Assembly (NCBI GenBank): GCA_041402045.1
Contig: JAWKSZ010000033.1
Location: forward strand, 13,767 to 77,766
Source of the DNA: JAGQRJ01 sp041402045
GTDB taxonomy: Bacteria > Planctomycetota > J058
DNA: 64,000 nucleotides
Reading direction: 5' to 3'
Position numbers and translations under genes: made by a program
Notes under the pieces: generated by a model
What the model saw: the letters and a program-made list of their open reading frames with translations, nothing else
Databases searched by the model: none
What the model was told of the DNA's origin: nothing
Shown here: piece after piece, positions 44,384-53,790 of the stretch
Position numbering within the stretch: position 1 is the first letter of the stretch
Layout: each line of letters starts with the position of its first letter

Positions 44384-45718
44384 GTGGGGAAGCGGATTCA
44401 GATCTCGCTTGCTTCGGGTCAGCTCGAGCTCGACGACCAGGCGCCTGCCGAGGGCGAGGACGAAGCGCGTAACGACTCGACGCTGAAGATCGTGGGCGAG
44501 GTCGGCCAGGAGCTGGACGCCCTGGCGGAACAGAAGGACCTGGACCCGGAGCTCCTCCTGCGCCAGCTGTGGGTGCTGAACGAGTACCTCGAGGCGTTCC
44601 CCCTGCGCTGGATCCGCAACTACGGCGAGCGCAAGGGCTGGTCCAGCGCCGCCGCCAAGATCAAGGACCTGCGCAAGCTGGGAGAGGACGGCTACGGCGA
44701 GGAGCGGCTCCCGGTGTGGGAGACCCTCGACTACCTCAAGCAGGTGCTCCCGCTCCTGTTCACGCGCTTCAAGGTGCGCGGCGAGGTCCTGCGCCTGGTC
44801 CTGACCCCCCTCGGCAAGCTCAAGCACCACGAGATCCGCTACCAGCGCGACGACGCGGACGACCTCCAACGCCTGTGCGAGGACGTGTCGCTCGAGATCC
44901 GCCGGTCCGGCGACCTCGACGCCCAGGTCGAGGCCTGGGGCACCGCGAACTACCCCGCCCTGCTCCAGGCGAACCCCAAGCCCCTGGCGCTCCCCGACAC
45001 GCGCCTCCCCTCGCGCGGCCCGGCCCTGGGCGCGTTCCTCGGGGGCCTGGCCCTCCTGGGGCTCGGCGCCGCCTTCCTCCTGGGCAAGGTCGAGGTGCCG
45101 CAGGCCTTCGTCCTGGGCGTGGTCCTCGCGCTCCTGGGCGTCGTCGCCGCGGCCTTTGGCCTGACGCGGCTCAAGGCCCACGCTGCGGCCTCGGGGGCCC
45201 TGCCCGCCGAGTTCGCCGACCTCGCCAGCCGCTTCCGCGAGCGGCTCTACCTGATCTGCTCGCTGCGCCTCTTGAACAAGATGGCCTCGCGCTACACCCG
45301 GGCGAACGAGGGCTTCCAGGGGTTCTTGCGCAAGAACGGCGGCAAGCAGCACTGGAAGCGGGTCAAGTTCGAGGGCCGGGTCCTGACCCAGACCTTCGTC
45401 CCCAACAGCGACGAGTGGCACGACAAGGAGACGATCGAGCACTGGCTCTCGGAGCAGGTGCAGAAGACCTACCGCCTGGAGACGGTGATCCTCACGAGCC
45501 CGGACGAGCTCGACGACGAGTCCTGGGAGGTGATCCTGCGCGCGTACCTGCTCGAGTCCCTCGACGACGACGGCAGCCACGAAGCCGAGCTCCTGGACAC
45601 CGTCGCGGACCTGGTGTTCACCCGTCGCGGCGACGACGACAAGGCAGAGCGCGAGGCGGTGTTCCGCCGGGTCTACGCCGCCTGGGAAGACCGTCAGCGC
45701 CGCTCGGGCCGGGGGTAG
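44384..45718 (+). CDS. Unrecognised protein with two central membrane helices
   Basis: This 444-residue product starts at a GTG at 44384. The N-terminal 200 residues are soluble and charged (GEVGQELDALAEQKDLDPEL, LRQLWVLNEYLEAFPLRWIR, AAAKIKDLRKLGEDGYGEE). Two membrane helices lie at about 212-235 (GAFLGGLALLGLGAAFLL) and 239-260 (AFVLGVVLALLGVVAAAFG). The C-terminal domain has conserved-looking aromatic and charged residues (KQHWKRVKFEGRVLTQTFVP, EWHDKETIEHWLSEQ, SPDELDDESWEVILRAY). No family recognised. It may span the inner membrane with both large domains on the same side. Confidence 0.65.
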   Translation: MGKRIQISLASGQLELDDQAPAEGEDEARNDSTLKIVGEVGQELDALAEQKDLDPELLLRQLWVLNEYLEAFPLRWIRNYGERKGWSSAAAKIKDLRKLGEDGYGEERLPVWETLDYLKQVLPLLFTRFKVRGEVLRLVLTPLGKLKHHEIRYQRDDADDLQRLCEDVSLEIRRSGDLDAQVEAWGTANYPALLQANPKPLALPDTRLPSRGPALGAFLGGLALLGLGAAFLLGKVEVPQAFVLGVVLALLGVVAAAFGLTRLKAHAAASGALPAEFADLASRFRERLYLICSLRLLNKMASRYTRANEGFQGFLRKNGGKQHWKRVKFEGRVLTQTFVPNSDEWHDKETIEHWLSEQVQKTYRLETVILTSPDELDDESWEVILRAYLLESLDDDGSHEAELLDTVADLVFTRRGDDDKAEREAVFRRVYAAWEDRQRRSGRG

Positions 45719-45724
45719 GCGCGC

Positions 45725-46387
45725 TCAACGGAGCGCGTCGAGCAGGTCCCGTCGCTCGCGGTCGTAGTCCTCGTCGCTGATCAGGCCCTCGTCGTGCCAC
45801 TGCTTGAGCCGGCGGAGCTGGGCCTCGGCGGCGGTCCAGGCGTCGGAGTCCACCGGGGCGGTGTCCGCGGGGAGCGCGGAGTCCACGGGAGCCACGGAGG
45901 CGGGCGGCGGCGCCGCGTCTTCGCGGAAGCAGACCAGGGCGGCGCGGAGCCGGTCAGCGCTGTGGGGGGGTCGCAGCGCGAGCTCGACGTAGGCGCGCTT
46001 GAGCCCCGCTCGGGCCAAGAACGGTCGCACCGCGTCGGCGACGACCGGCGCCTCGGGGTCGAGGAGCAGGCGCACCGTCTCGGGCCGACCCGCGGCGCGG
46101 TCGAAGCGCTCGACGTCCAGGTCCACGACGCGCTCCCAGGGGAGGGTGACCGGTCGACCGTCGACGACGTACTCGATCCGGTCGCTCGTGACCGACACGA
46201 CCTCGCGGTCGGGTCGCGGCTCCCCGGCAGGACCGAGCTGGGTCGCGAAGACCTCCGCCACCACGTGCCCCGCGCGGGCGAGCTGGTCGGGTCGTTCGAG
46301 GCTGGAGAAGTCCTCTCCCAGGGGGTGCGCCGCCCGGCAGCCGAGCAGCAGGAGCGCGCAGAGGGCGCCGCAGGCGAGGCGCTTCAT
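45725..46387 (-). CDS. Lipoprotein with C-terminal SHOCT-like domain
   Basis: This 220-residue product starts at the ATG at 46387, overlapping the stop of the ABC permease. The signal peptide RLACGALCALLLLGC gives a lipidated Cys. A middle domain reads VVSVTSDRIEYVVDGRPVTL, WERVVDLDVERF, LKRAYVELALRP (small beta-rich), then comes a Pro/Ser-rich linker. The end, LRRLKQWHDEGLISDEDYDR followed by ERRDLLDAL, is a SHOCT motif, a short helix hairpin often found at protein ends and thought to mediate oligomerisation. It is last gene of an ABC-exporter operon. Confidence 0.78.
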   Translation of the reverse strand: MKRLACGALCALLLLGCRAAHPLGEDFSSLERPDQLARAGHVVAEVFATQLGPAGEPRPDREVVSVTSDRIEYVVDGRPVTLPWERVVDLDVERFDRAAGRPETVRLLLDPEAPVVADAVRPFLARAGLKRAYVELALRPPHSADRLRAALVCFREDAAPPPASVAPVDSALPADTAPVDSDAWTAAEAQLRRLKQWHDEGLISDEDYDRERRDLLDALR

Positions 46388-48075
46388 GCGGGATCCGGCT
46401 TGGGCGCCCCGAGCTCGGAGTGGGTCAGCTCGGCGCAGTGGGGGCAGCGATCCCACACTCCGGAGAAGGCGTGCCCCTTCTCGCAGCGCTGGGTGAGCGA
46501 GCCGGGAGGGGCGTAGGCGTCGGCGGGGAGGGCCACCATGCCCGCGGCCATGTCGGAGAGCACCGCCAGCCGCTTGCGAATCACCTGCCCCAGCACGACC
46601 GAGCCTCCCGCGAAGATCGCGAAGCTCATGAGCGCCAGGACCACGTTCGGGACCCCGCCGCTGTTGCCCTTGTCCAGGGAGAACACCACCCCCGCGAACG
46701 GGTTGAGCGTCATGGGGAAGTACTCGGACCCCCGGGGGCCGAACTCGTCCAGGACCGCGGCGCCGATCAAGGGCAGGAACCACAGCATGAGCAGGATCAC
46801 ACCGCCCACGCCGTAGACCACCGGCTTGCTGCTGCTGATCACGGCGATCGTCTGGAACGTGAGCGCGGCGAACACCCACGCGGCGATCGCGACCAGGGGA
46901 GCCAGCACGAGGCCGCTCGCCGCCACCCGGCCGCTCTGCAGGACGGTCTCTTCGACCGCGATCAGGCCCATGCCCAGGCAGATCACCACCGGCCCCGAGT
47001 AGAAGCGTCGCACCGTGAGCCGGCGGTGCATGGGGAAGGCGCGCGACGCCCCGCTCGCGCCGAGGGAGCGCAGGGCGTCCCTCCAGCCCACCGGCACCTC
47101 GAGCGCCAGGAACAGGGAGAACACGAGCACGAGCACGAACAGGACCTCCGGCGGCATGTCGACGGCCAGCGAGCGGTCGCTGGACCAGCCGCCGTTCCAG
47201 CGGTCCACCGAGCCCGCGTCGGTGCCCAGCGCGACGGCCAGGGCCACGCTGAAGCCAAAGGCAGCCGTGCGGCCGAGCAGCAGCCCGCGCTCCCCGGAGA
47301 GTCGGCGCACGAGCCCCAGGTAGAACAGCGCCCCGATCAAGCCCAGCACGACCAGGGAGAGGAACTCCCCGGGAATGTGGAGGTTCCATACCGAGAAGGT
47401 GTTCGCGTCGTAGGTGCGGTGGCGCTCGACGGTGCTCAGGCCGCTGGCCCACGGGCCGAACAGCGCGAACACCTTGGGCCCTTCGTGGCCCTCCCCCAGG
47501 CACACCCCGGACGCGATCAGGAGCCCGATCACGGTGAGCAAGGCGCCGGAGGTCGCCGCGGCGGCCTTCTTGACGCTGAGGCCGAGGTGGGCGGAGAACA
47601 GCACGTAGAAGGGCGTGAGCAGGGCCAGCCCCAGGTAGGCGCGCAGCACCCCCAGGAGCCCCGGCTCGCCGCCTACCCCGAGGATGATCAAGGGCATGGC
47701 CGCCAGGAAGGCCAGCAGCGGCAGCGGCAGCACCGCGGCCAGGAAGCCGTTGGTGAGCTGGATCCCGCTGAGGCCCGTGAGCCGGAGCTGGTCCAGGGTC
47801 CCGCGCTCGCGCTCGCGGCCGACGAGGGTCGCGAGTCGCGCCGGCGTGATCACCAGCAGGGCGACCCCCACGGCGCCCCAGGTGAAGTAGTGCAGGATCG
47901 TGAACAGCTCCTGGTAGTTGGGTCGCAGGCGATAGGAGCTCTGCGCGATCCAGATCGTGAACACGATCCCCGCGATCCCGTAGATCAGGACGATGTAGAC
48001 CAGGGTCGCCACGAGCGAGCGTCCCTTGAAGGCGCGCTGGCCGTGCCAGCCACAGAGCGGGCCGAAGATGGTCAC
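46384..48075 (-). CDS. ABC-2 family permease with C-terminal zinc ribbon
   Basis: This 563-residue protein starts at a GTG at 48075 that overlaps the ATPase stop. It has about twelve hydrophobic segments (LVYIVLIYGIAGIVFTIWIA, FLAAVLPLPLLAFLAAMPL, FVLVLVFSLFLALEVPVG, GGVILLMLWFLPLIGAAVL). The N-terminal half has the ABC-2 pattern LVGRERERGTLDQLRLTGLS, common in Planctomycetota exporters. The last 50 residues add QRCEKGHAFSGVWDRCPHC, a four-ligand zinc-ribbon motif, which is unusual for a permease and would lie in the cytoplasm. It forms an exporter with the ATPase upstream. Confidence 0.82.
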   Translation of the reverse strand: MTIFGPLCGWHGQRAFKGRSLVATLVYIVLIYGIAGIVFTIWIAQSSYRLRPNYQELFTILHYFTWGAVGVALLVITPARLATLVGRERERGTLDQLRLTGLSGIQLTNGFLAAVLPLPLLAFLAAMPLIILGVGGEPGLLGVLRAYLGLALLTPFYVLFSAHLGLSVKKAAAATSGALLTVIGLLIASGVCLGEGHEGPKVFALFGPWASGLSTVERHRTYDANTFSVWNLHIPGEFLSLVVLGLIGALFYLGLVRRLSGERGLLLGRTAAFGFSVALAVALGTDAGSVDRWNGGWSSDRSLAVDMPPEVLFVLVLVFSLFLALEVPVGWRDALRSLGASGASRAFPMHRRLTVRRFYSGPVVICLGMGLIAVEETVLQSGRVAASGLVLAPLVAIAAWVFAALTFQTIAVISSSKPVVYGVGGVILLMLWFLPLIGAAVLDEFGPRGSEYFPMTLNPFAGVVFSLDKGNSGGVPNVVLALMSFAIFAGGSVVLGQVIRKRLAVLSDMAAGMVALPADAYAPPGSLTQRCEKGHAFSGVWDRCPHCAELTHSELGAPKPDPA

Positions 48076-49070
48076 GCGGCCCCGCCCTTCAGCAGCCCGC
48101 GCAGGGTCTCGACCCGCACCCCGCCCTCGGTGCTCCCCTGATTGGCCACCTTGAGGAACAGGTCCTCGAGGTCCTCACGCTTGAGCTGCACCCCGCACAC
48201 CTCGACCCCCGCGCGCACGAGGGTCGCCACCATGCGGCTCCGCAGCTCCGGCGTCGCGCGGCCCTGGAGGGTGGCGGACAGCCGCTGCAGCGGCGCGGCG
48301 GCGGTCACGTCCACCGCGTCGACCTCGGGGAGCTCGCCCAGGAGCGAGCAGGCGGTCTGGGGATCGCCCAGGATCTCGAACTCGACGCGGTCGTGGGGGT
48401 TGAGCCGCTCGAGCACGTCGCTGATCCGCCCGCTGACCACCATGCGCCCGCCCTCGACGATCCCCACCGCGTCGCAGAAGTCGGCGAGCTCGGTGAGGAT
48501 GTGCGAGGAGACCACGATCGTCTTCCCCATGTCTCGCAGGGTGCGCACGATCTCGCGAAACTCGATCCGCGCGGCCGGATCCAGGCCCGCCGCGGGCTCG
48601 TCGAGCAGCAGCACCTTGGGGTCGTGGATCAGGGTCCGGGCGAGCAGCACGCGCTGCCGCCACCCCTTGCTGAGCTGCCCGCACTTCTGGCCGACGCGCT
48701 GCTTGATCCGGGCGAGCTCCACGACCTTCGCCACCCGGGCCGCCCGCTGGCGATACGGGATCCCGTAGAGCTGGGCGAACATGTGGAGCATGAGGTTCAC
48801 GGTCAGCTCGTCGTAGAGGTGGAACGGGTCGGGCATGAACCCCAGCCACGGTCGGACGCGGTCCTGGTGCTCCTGAGCGTCCACCCCGTCGACGAACACC
48901 TCCCCGGCCTCGGGCTGATCCACGGTGGCCAGGATCCGCAGGGTGGTGGACTTCCCGGCCCCGTTGGGCCCTATGAAGCCGTAGGCCGAGCCGCGCTCGA
49001 CCTCGAGGTCCATGCCGCGCAGGGCGACCTTGGAGCCGTAGTAACGCCACAGGTTCTTGGCGACGAGCAT
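48072..49070 (-). CDS. ABC transporter ATP-binding protein (ABC-2 exporter type)
   Basis: This ATPase of about 332 residues has all the motifs: Walker A (GPNGAGKSTTLRIL), Q-loop region (LGFMPDPFHLYDELTV), a signature-like QLSKGWRQRVLLAR, Walker B (VLLLDEPAAGLDP) and the H-loop (VVSSHILTEL). A C-terminal extension (EFEILGDPQTACSLLGELP) is typical of drug/polysaccharide exporters of the DrrA type. The ATG at 49070 is preferred; an in-frame GTG lies at 49082. Its stop overlaps the permease start. Confidence 0.92.
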   Translation of the reverse strand: MLVAKNLWRYYGSKVALRGMDLEVERGSAYGFIGPNGAGKSTTLRILATVDQPEAGEVFVDGVDAQEHQDRVRPWLGFMPDPFHLYDELTVNLMLHMFAQLYGIPYRQRAARVAKVVELARIKQRVGQKCGQLSKGWRQRVLLARTLIHDPKVLLLDEPAAGLDPAARIEFREIVRTLRDMGKTIVVSSHILTELADFCDAVGIVEGGRMVVSGRISDVLERLNPHDRVEFEILGDPQTACSLLGELPEVDAVDVTAAAPLQRLSATLQGRATPELRSRMVATLVRAGVEVCGVQLKREDLEDLFLKVANQGSTEGGVRVETLRGLLKGGAA

Positions 49071-49130
49071 TGGCGATCCCACCCCTAAGGGGGCGAGTCT
49101 GCGAAGCGAGGGTGCGTTTGTCTAGGCTCT

Positions 49131-49175
49131 GTCCGCAAACGGGGGCAAGCGAGAGCGTTGCCCCTGTTTGCGGAC
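49131..49175. repeat. 18-bp inverted repeat hairpin between divergent genes
   Basis: GTCCGCAAACGGGGGCAA (49131-49148) pairs with TTGCCCCTGTTTGCGGAC (49158-49175) over 18 bases with one mismatch around a nine-base loop. It sits between the divergent ABC ATPase and secreted-protein genes, 61 bases upstream of the ATPase start. Candidate operator, cruciform or small palindromic element. Confidence 0.6.
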
Positions 49176-49248
49176 AAAGCCGAGTGCCTGCCCTGGGCGC
49201 CTCGCAAAGCCGCGGGCGTTGAGTAGCATGCAGGGGGTGGAGGCAGCG

Positions 49249-50370
49249 ATGAGCGGATTCAAGACGGCGGCGTGCCTGGCGGTGCTCCTCGGCGCGGGCC
49301 AGAGCCTGGCGGACACCGTGACCCTCAAGGACGGCCGTGAGATGCACGGGCGCCTGGTGCGGGAGACCGAGGACCGGATCTGGCTGCGGACCAACAGCCA
49401 GGGCGAGACCGAGATCCCCAAGTCCAGGATCGCGACCTTCACGGAGAACGCGAACTGGGGCCGCGACTACGAGCTGCGCACCGAGGGCGCCCGCCCCTCC
49501 ACCGAGGAGGGTGGCGAAGGCGCCGGCGAGGGTGGAGACGAGGGCGACGCCGGGACCCCGGCCGCTGGCGGAGGCGCCGGCGGCGCGACGAAGACGGAGG
49601 ACGGCGGCCTGCCTGGCGACCTGCCCCAGCTCGCCGACTGGACCTGGCCCGACGAGCTGAGCCAGGCCGAGGTCAAGGTCCGCGAGGGGCTGCGCGACAA
49701 GTTCTACGCCGAGCTCACCGAGGAGCTGCTGCCCACCACCGAGGAGCGCCTGGAGAAGATCCAGCTCCCCCCGGACGCCGACGAGGAGCTCGAGCGCCTG
49801 TCGGCGAAGCTCGCCTGGAAGCGCCGCCAGGGCAGCGCCAACATGCAGCGCCGCAACGCCCTGAACGACCTCCTCGGCACCTACGGCGTGGCCGCGATCC
49901 CGACCCTGGTCGACAACCTCGGCCACGAGGACTGGTGGCGCCAACGCCTGAGCGCGACCGGCCTGGGCGACCTCATGAAGGCCGGCAGCGCGAGCGACGG
50001 GCTCGAGTGGACGGCGGACGAGGCGCGCTGGTACGCCTACCACTTCAACGCCCCCGCGAGCCTGCTGGGCCTCCTCGACCACAAGGAGAACACCCTCGAC
50101 TCGCCCTTCATTCGCCAGGAGGCCAACCAGGCCCTCGCCGCGATCACCGAGCACAAGGTCAACTACCCGCCGGTCGACGAGAAGCCGACCCTGCTCCCCA
50201 GCGCCGCGGAGAGCGACGCGATCCGCCGCTGGAAGAGCTGGTGGCCGATCGAGCGCAAGCGTTGGGTCGAGGCGGAGAAGGCCCGCGACGAGCGCCGGGA
50301 GAAGGTCGTCGCTGCGCTGCAGGACCTGCTCAAGGGCAAGATCCCCGAGCTCAAGCCCAAGGGCGAGTGA
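49249..50370 (+). CDS. Secreted protein with small SH3-like N-terminal domain
   Basis: This 373-residue product starts at the ATG at 49249 behind GGTGGAGG. Signal peptide TAACLAVLLGAGQSLADT. The first mature segment, VTLKDGREMHGRLVRETEDR, IWLRTNSQGETEIPKSRIA, is a short beta-barrel often found at the start of Planctomycetota-type exported proteins. A Gly/Glu-rich linker leads to a helical domain (LEKIQLPPDADEELERLSAK, RRNALNDLLGTYGVAAIPTL, REKVVAALQDLLKGKIPEL), HEAT-like in look. No enzyme motif seen. priA follows after 44 bases. Confidence 0.72.
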   Translation: MSGFKTAACLAVLLGAGQSLADTVTLKDGREMHGRLVRETEDRIWLRTNSQGETEIPKSRIATFTENANWGRDYELRTEGARPSTEEGGEGAGEGGDEGDAGTPAAGGGAGGATKTEDGGLPGDLPQLADWTWPDELSQAEVKVREGLRDKFYAELTEELLPTTEERLEKIQLPPDADEELERLSAKLAWKRRQGSANMQRRNALNDLLGTYGVAAIPTLVDNLGHEDWWRQRLSATGLGDLMKAGSASDGLEWTADEARWYAYHFNAPASLLGLLDHKENTLDSPFIRQEANQALAAITEHKVNYPPVDEKPTLLPSAAESDAIRRWKSWWPIERKRWVEAEKARDERREKVVAALQDLLKGKIPELKPKGE

Positions 50371-50414
50371 TCCGACTCCCGCGGACCTGCCCCGCCGACG
50401 CGGGCTAGCGCCGC

Positions 50415-52658
50415 GTGGCCGAAGGCCAGGGGCAGCTCTTTGCCGGGTCCGAGTCCGAGCCGGCCCCGGCCCCAGACGCCGCCCTCGCGGCGATCGCCCC
50501 CGACCTCCCGATCCTGGGCGAGTTCACCTACTCGATCCCTGCGCGCCTCGAGCCCGAGGTGCAGGTGGGGGTGCGGGTGCGCGTGCCCTTCGGCGGACGA
50601 CGCGTGCTGGGCTACGTGCTCGAGACCGGACCCGGCGTGGCTCCCCCGCCAGGTCGGGTGCGACCGCTGGAGGCGGTGCTGGATCGCGAGCCCGTGGTCG
50701 CGCCGGACGTGCTCGCCCTCGCGCGCTGGGTCGCGCGCTACTACCGCGCCCCGCTGGGCGAGGTGCTCTCCGCCGCCGTCCCCCGCGCGGTGGGCAAGGC
50801 GCGCCGTGACCAGGAGGGCTTCCGCCTGCTCGCGGCCGAGGCGCCCGCGCGGCTCGGCGACAGCCAGCGACGCGCGCTGGAGCTCCTGGCCGACGGGCCC
50901 AAGACCCGCAAGGCGTTGGGCGCCGCGGGGGTCAAGGCGGACGCGCTCCGCCGGCTGGTGTCCCGGGGCCTGATCGAGCCCGCCCAGCTCAGCCCTCGCG
51001 CCGCACCCCTGGAGCCGGTGGAGCGCGACACCCCGCCCGAGCTGACCGACGAACAAGCGTTGGCGCTGCGCCCGATCCTCGCCCAGCTCGAACAGGAGGG
51101 CAGCGACGTGTTCCTGCTGCACGGGGTCACCGGCAGCGGCAAGACCGAGGTCTACCTGCGCGCGATCGCCAGGATCCTGGAGCTCGGGCGGAGCGCGATC
51201 GTGCTCGTCCCCGAGATCGCGCTGACCCCGCAGACCGTCTCTCGCTTCCGGGCGCGCTTCGGCGACCAGGTCGCGCTCCTGCACAGCCAGCTCAGCGAGC
51301 GCGCGCGCCAGCGCGCCTGGGAGCGGCTGCGCGCGGGAGAGCTGCGGGTGGCGATCGGCCCGCGCTCTGCGGTGTGGGCCCCGGTCCGCGACCTGGGGCT
51401 GATCGTCGTGGACGAGGAGCACGAGTCCACCTACAAGCAGGAGGGCAGCCCGCGCTATCAGGCGCGGGACGTGGCGGTGGTGCGCGGCAAGCAGACGGGG
51501 GCCACCGTCGTGCTCGGCTCGGCGACCCCCAGCCTGGAGAGCTACCGCAACGCCCAGGAGCACCGCTATCGCCTCGTGCGCCTGCGCGAGCGGCCGGGCA
51601 GCAGCGAGCTGCCGCGGGTCGTGGTGGTGGACATGGGGCGCGAGTGGGCGGAGGTGCGAGGCATGCCCTTGTTCAGCCGGGTGCTCCTGCGCGAGATCGA
51701 GCGCGCCCTCGCCGCCAAGGAGCGGGTGCTCCTGTTCCAGAACCGCCGCGGCTTCCACACCTTCCTCCAGTGCCCGGGCTGCGGCCACGTCATGCGCTGC
51801 CACCAGTGCGACGTGACCCTGACCTACCACCGCGGGGAGGCGGCGCTGCTCTGCCACTTCTGCGACGCGCGGCACCCGGCGCCCGGCAACGCCTGCCCCG
51901 AGTGCAAGGGCCCGCCCCTGCGCGCGCGCGGCTCGGGGACCGAGCGCGTGCGCGAGCTCCTCGCCGAGCTCTTCCCGCAGGCCAAGGTCGGGCGCCTGGA
52001 CACCGACGTCGTGCGCGGCGGCGAGACGCCGGAGCAGGTCCTGGCGCGCTTCCGCGCCGGGGACGTCGACGTCCTCGTGGGCACCCAAATGATCGCCAAG
52101 GGGCTGGACGTCCCCGAGCTGACGTGCGTCGGCGTGATCTCGGCCGACACCTCGCTCAGCCTCCCGGACTTCCGCTCCGCCGAGCGGACCTACCAGCTCG
52201 TGAGCCAGGTCGCGGGTCGCGCCGGCCGCGGCTCGAGCCCCGGCTGCACCGTGGTCCAGACCCTCTCCCCGCGGCACTTCGCGATCACCGCCGCGGCCGA
52301 GCACCGCTACGAGCCCTTCGCCGACGAAGAGCTGCGCGCGCGACACGCCCTGCGCTACCCCCCCTTCGCCCGCCTGCTCAAGGTCCTGTTCCGGGGCCCC
52401 GACGCGAAGGCCGTGGAGGCCGAGGCCGAGGCTGCCACCGCCGAGCTGCGCGCGGCCGAGGGCGAGGACCCGGACGTGTGGGCGGTCCTCGGGCCAGCGC
52501 CCAGCCCGCGCGCCTACCTCGCGGGGAAGTTCCGCTTCCAGTGCCTGATCAAGGGCAGCCCCCGGGGCGTCCGCGTGTGCCTCGAGCTGCTCGAGCGCCG
52601 CAAGCGCGCCCGCGGGGTGGACCTCGTCACCGACGTCGACCCCTACAACCTGCTCTGA
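50415..52658 (+). CDS. priA: Primosomal protein N' (replication restart helicase)
   Basis: This 747-residue superfamily 2 helicase reloads the replisome at collapsed forks. The GTG at 50415 follows a 16-residue polar start with EGQGQLFAG. The 3'-DNA-binding domain region reads GEFTYSIPARLE, VRVPFGGRRVLGYV. Helicase motifs are GVTGSGKTEVYLRA (Walker A), VPEIALTPQ, VDEEHESTYKQ (DEEH), LGSATPSLES, QNRRGFHTF, and GTQMIAKGLDVPEL and AGRAGRG. The zinc-binding part has the paired ligands CPGCGHVMRCHQC and CHFCDARHPAPGNACPEC. All family features are complete. The stop is 27 bases from a convergent gene. Confidence 0.97.
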   Translation: MAEGQGQLFAGSESEPAPAPDAALAAIAPDLPILGEFTYSIPARLEPEVQVGVRVRVPFGGRRVLGYVLETGPGVAPPPGRVRPLEAVLDREPVVAPDVLALARWVARYYRAPLGEVLSAAVPRAVGKARRDQEGFRLLAAEAPARLGDSQRRALELLADGPKTRKALGAAGVKADALRRLVSRGLIEPAQLSPRAAPLEPVERDTPPELTDEQALALRPILAQLEQEGSDVFLLHGVTGSGKTEVYLRAIARILELGRSAIVLVPEIALTPQTVSRFRARFGDQVALLHSQLSERARQRAWERLRAGELRVAIGPRSAVWAPVRDLGLIVVDEEHESTYKQEGSPRYQARDVAVVRGKQTGATVVLGSATPSLESYRNAQEHRYRLVRLRERPGSSELPRVVVVDMGREWAEVRGMPLFSRVLLREIERALAAKERVLLFQNRRGFHTFLQCPGCGHVMRCHQCDVTLTYHRGEAALLCHFCDARHPAPGNACPECKGPPLRARGSGTERVRELLAELFPQAKVGRLDTDVVRGGETPEQVLARFRAGDVDVLVGTQMIAKGLDVPELTCVGVISADTSLSLPDFRSAERTYQLVSQVAGRAGRGSSPGCTVVQTLSPRHFAITAAAEHRYEPFADEELRARHALRYPPFARLLKVLFRGPDAKAVEAEAEAATAELRAAEGEDPDVWAVLGPAPSPRAYLAGKFRFQCLIKGSPRGVRVCLELLERRKRARGVDLVTDVDPYNLL

Positions 52659-52685
52659 GCCGCGAGTCCCCCGCCGCCGTCACGC

Positions 52686-53755
52686 TCACGCGGTATAGAA
52701 CTCCACCATGCCGTCGACCCGGCGCCAGGCGAGGCCCAGCGCGCCCGCCACGGCGTCCAGCAGCGCTCCGGCCGTGCCGCGGACGAGGGGGACGTGAGCC
52801 GGGCGCTCGAGGTCGACGTCCCGCACCTTGAGCGTGAGCCCGGTCACCTCGGACAGCTCGGCCAGGCAGTCGCCCACCGATCCGTCGAAGGAGAAGCTGT
52901 AGGAGCCCCGGGTCACGACCTCGGCCAACTCGGGCTCCGGGTCGGGGGTCTCCCACACCGTCTCCCCCACGTGCACGAGCATGACCGCCCGGCGCTGGAG
53001 GATCTCGCTCAGCCCCTGAGAGCCGGGGCCGCCGTCGGTCGCCTGGAGATCATCCACCAGCCCGCCTGGGGCAGGGTGACCGCGAACACGCCGTCCGCGT
53101 CGGTCTTCACGTTGAGGCGGAACTCAGCGTTAGGCGGCGCGACGCGGCAGCGGCGCGAGCGCGACTCGGCCTCGACGATCATGTCCCGCATGGGCTGGGC
53201 TTCGAGGAAGCCGTCGTCCCCCTGGACGTGGTGCACGATCCGACCCCGAAACACGGAGCCCACCGGGATCGCGTAGGGCCGCGTCAGGGGGAGCACTTCG
53301 AGGGGCGTGCCCAGGGCGCGATCCCAGCCGACCTGGGTCCCTCCCGAGGTCCGGGCGTGGAGCACGATCTTGCAGAAGTCGAGGATCTTGCGGGTCGGGG
53401 CCTCGTGGAACATGCCCGCGTTCCAGCCGATCACGTAGTCGCCCGACTTGCGCGGGACGAGCTTCAGGCGCCAGCGGGGGACGACGTCGGAGGTGGAGGT
53501 CACCGCCGCGGTGTAGTCCCGCGGGCGCCCGCCCACCGCGGCCACGCCGACCCACTCGGGGCGCTGGGCGGGGTAGCGGTCGCCGAGGAACAGGTGCCCG
53601 TAGCTCATGTCGATCTCGACGGGCTGCTTGACCTCGACGATCGGCGAAGGCGGCAGGTCGAACAGGGGGTAGTGAGCGTCCGCGGAGGAGCTGATCAGCC
53701 CCCAGGTCGCGAGCACCACGAGCGCGACGACGAGCCTACGCGAACGAAGCTTCAT
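52686..53755 (-). CDS. Exported DUF4198-like protein with STN-like C-terminus (probable frameshift)
   Basis: From the ATG at 53755, a signal peptide (RLVVALVVLATWGLISSSADA) and HYPLFDLP lead to a DUF4198-type domain: QPVEIDMSYGHLFLGDR, RWRLKLVPRKSGDYVI, KTDADGVFAVTLPQAGWWMI. These domains occur in periplasmic nickel/cobalt uptake proteins and related carriers. The frame ends at 53009, but a second frame overlapping it (52686-53057) continues naturally after WWMI with DDLQATDGGPGSQGLSEILQ and RRAVMLVHVGE. It finishes with SFDGSVGDCLAELSEVTGLT, which resembles an STN (secretin/TonB short) domain. I read it as one gene with an indel near 53057. Confidence 0.6.
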
Positions 53756-53790
53756 GACCGTCCTCCCGAGCCCACGTTACCAGTCGCACC

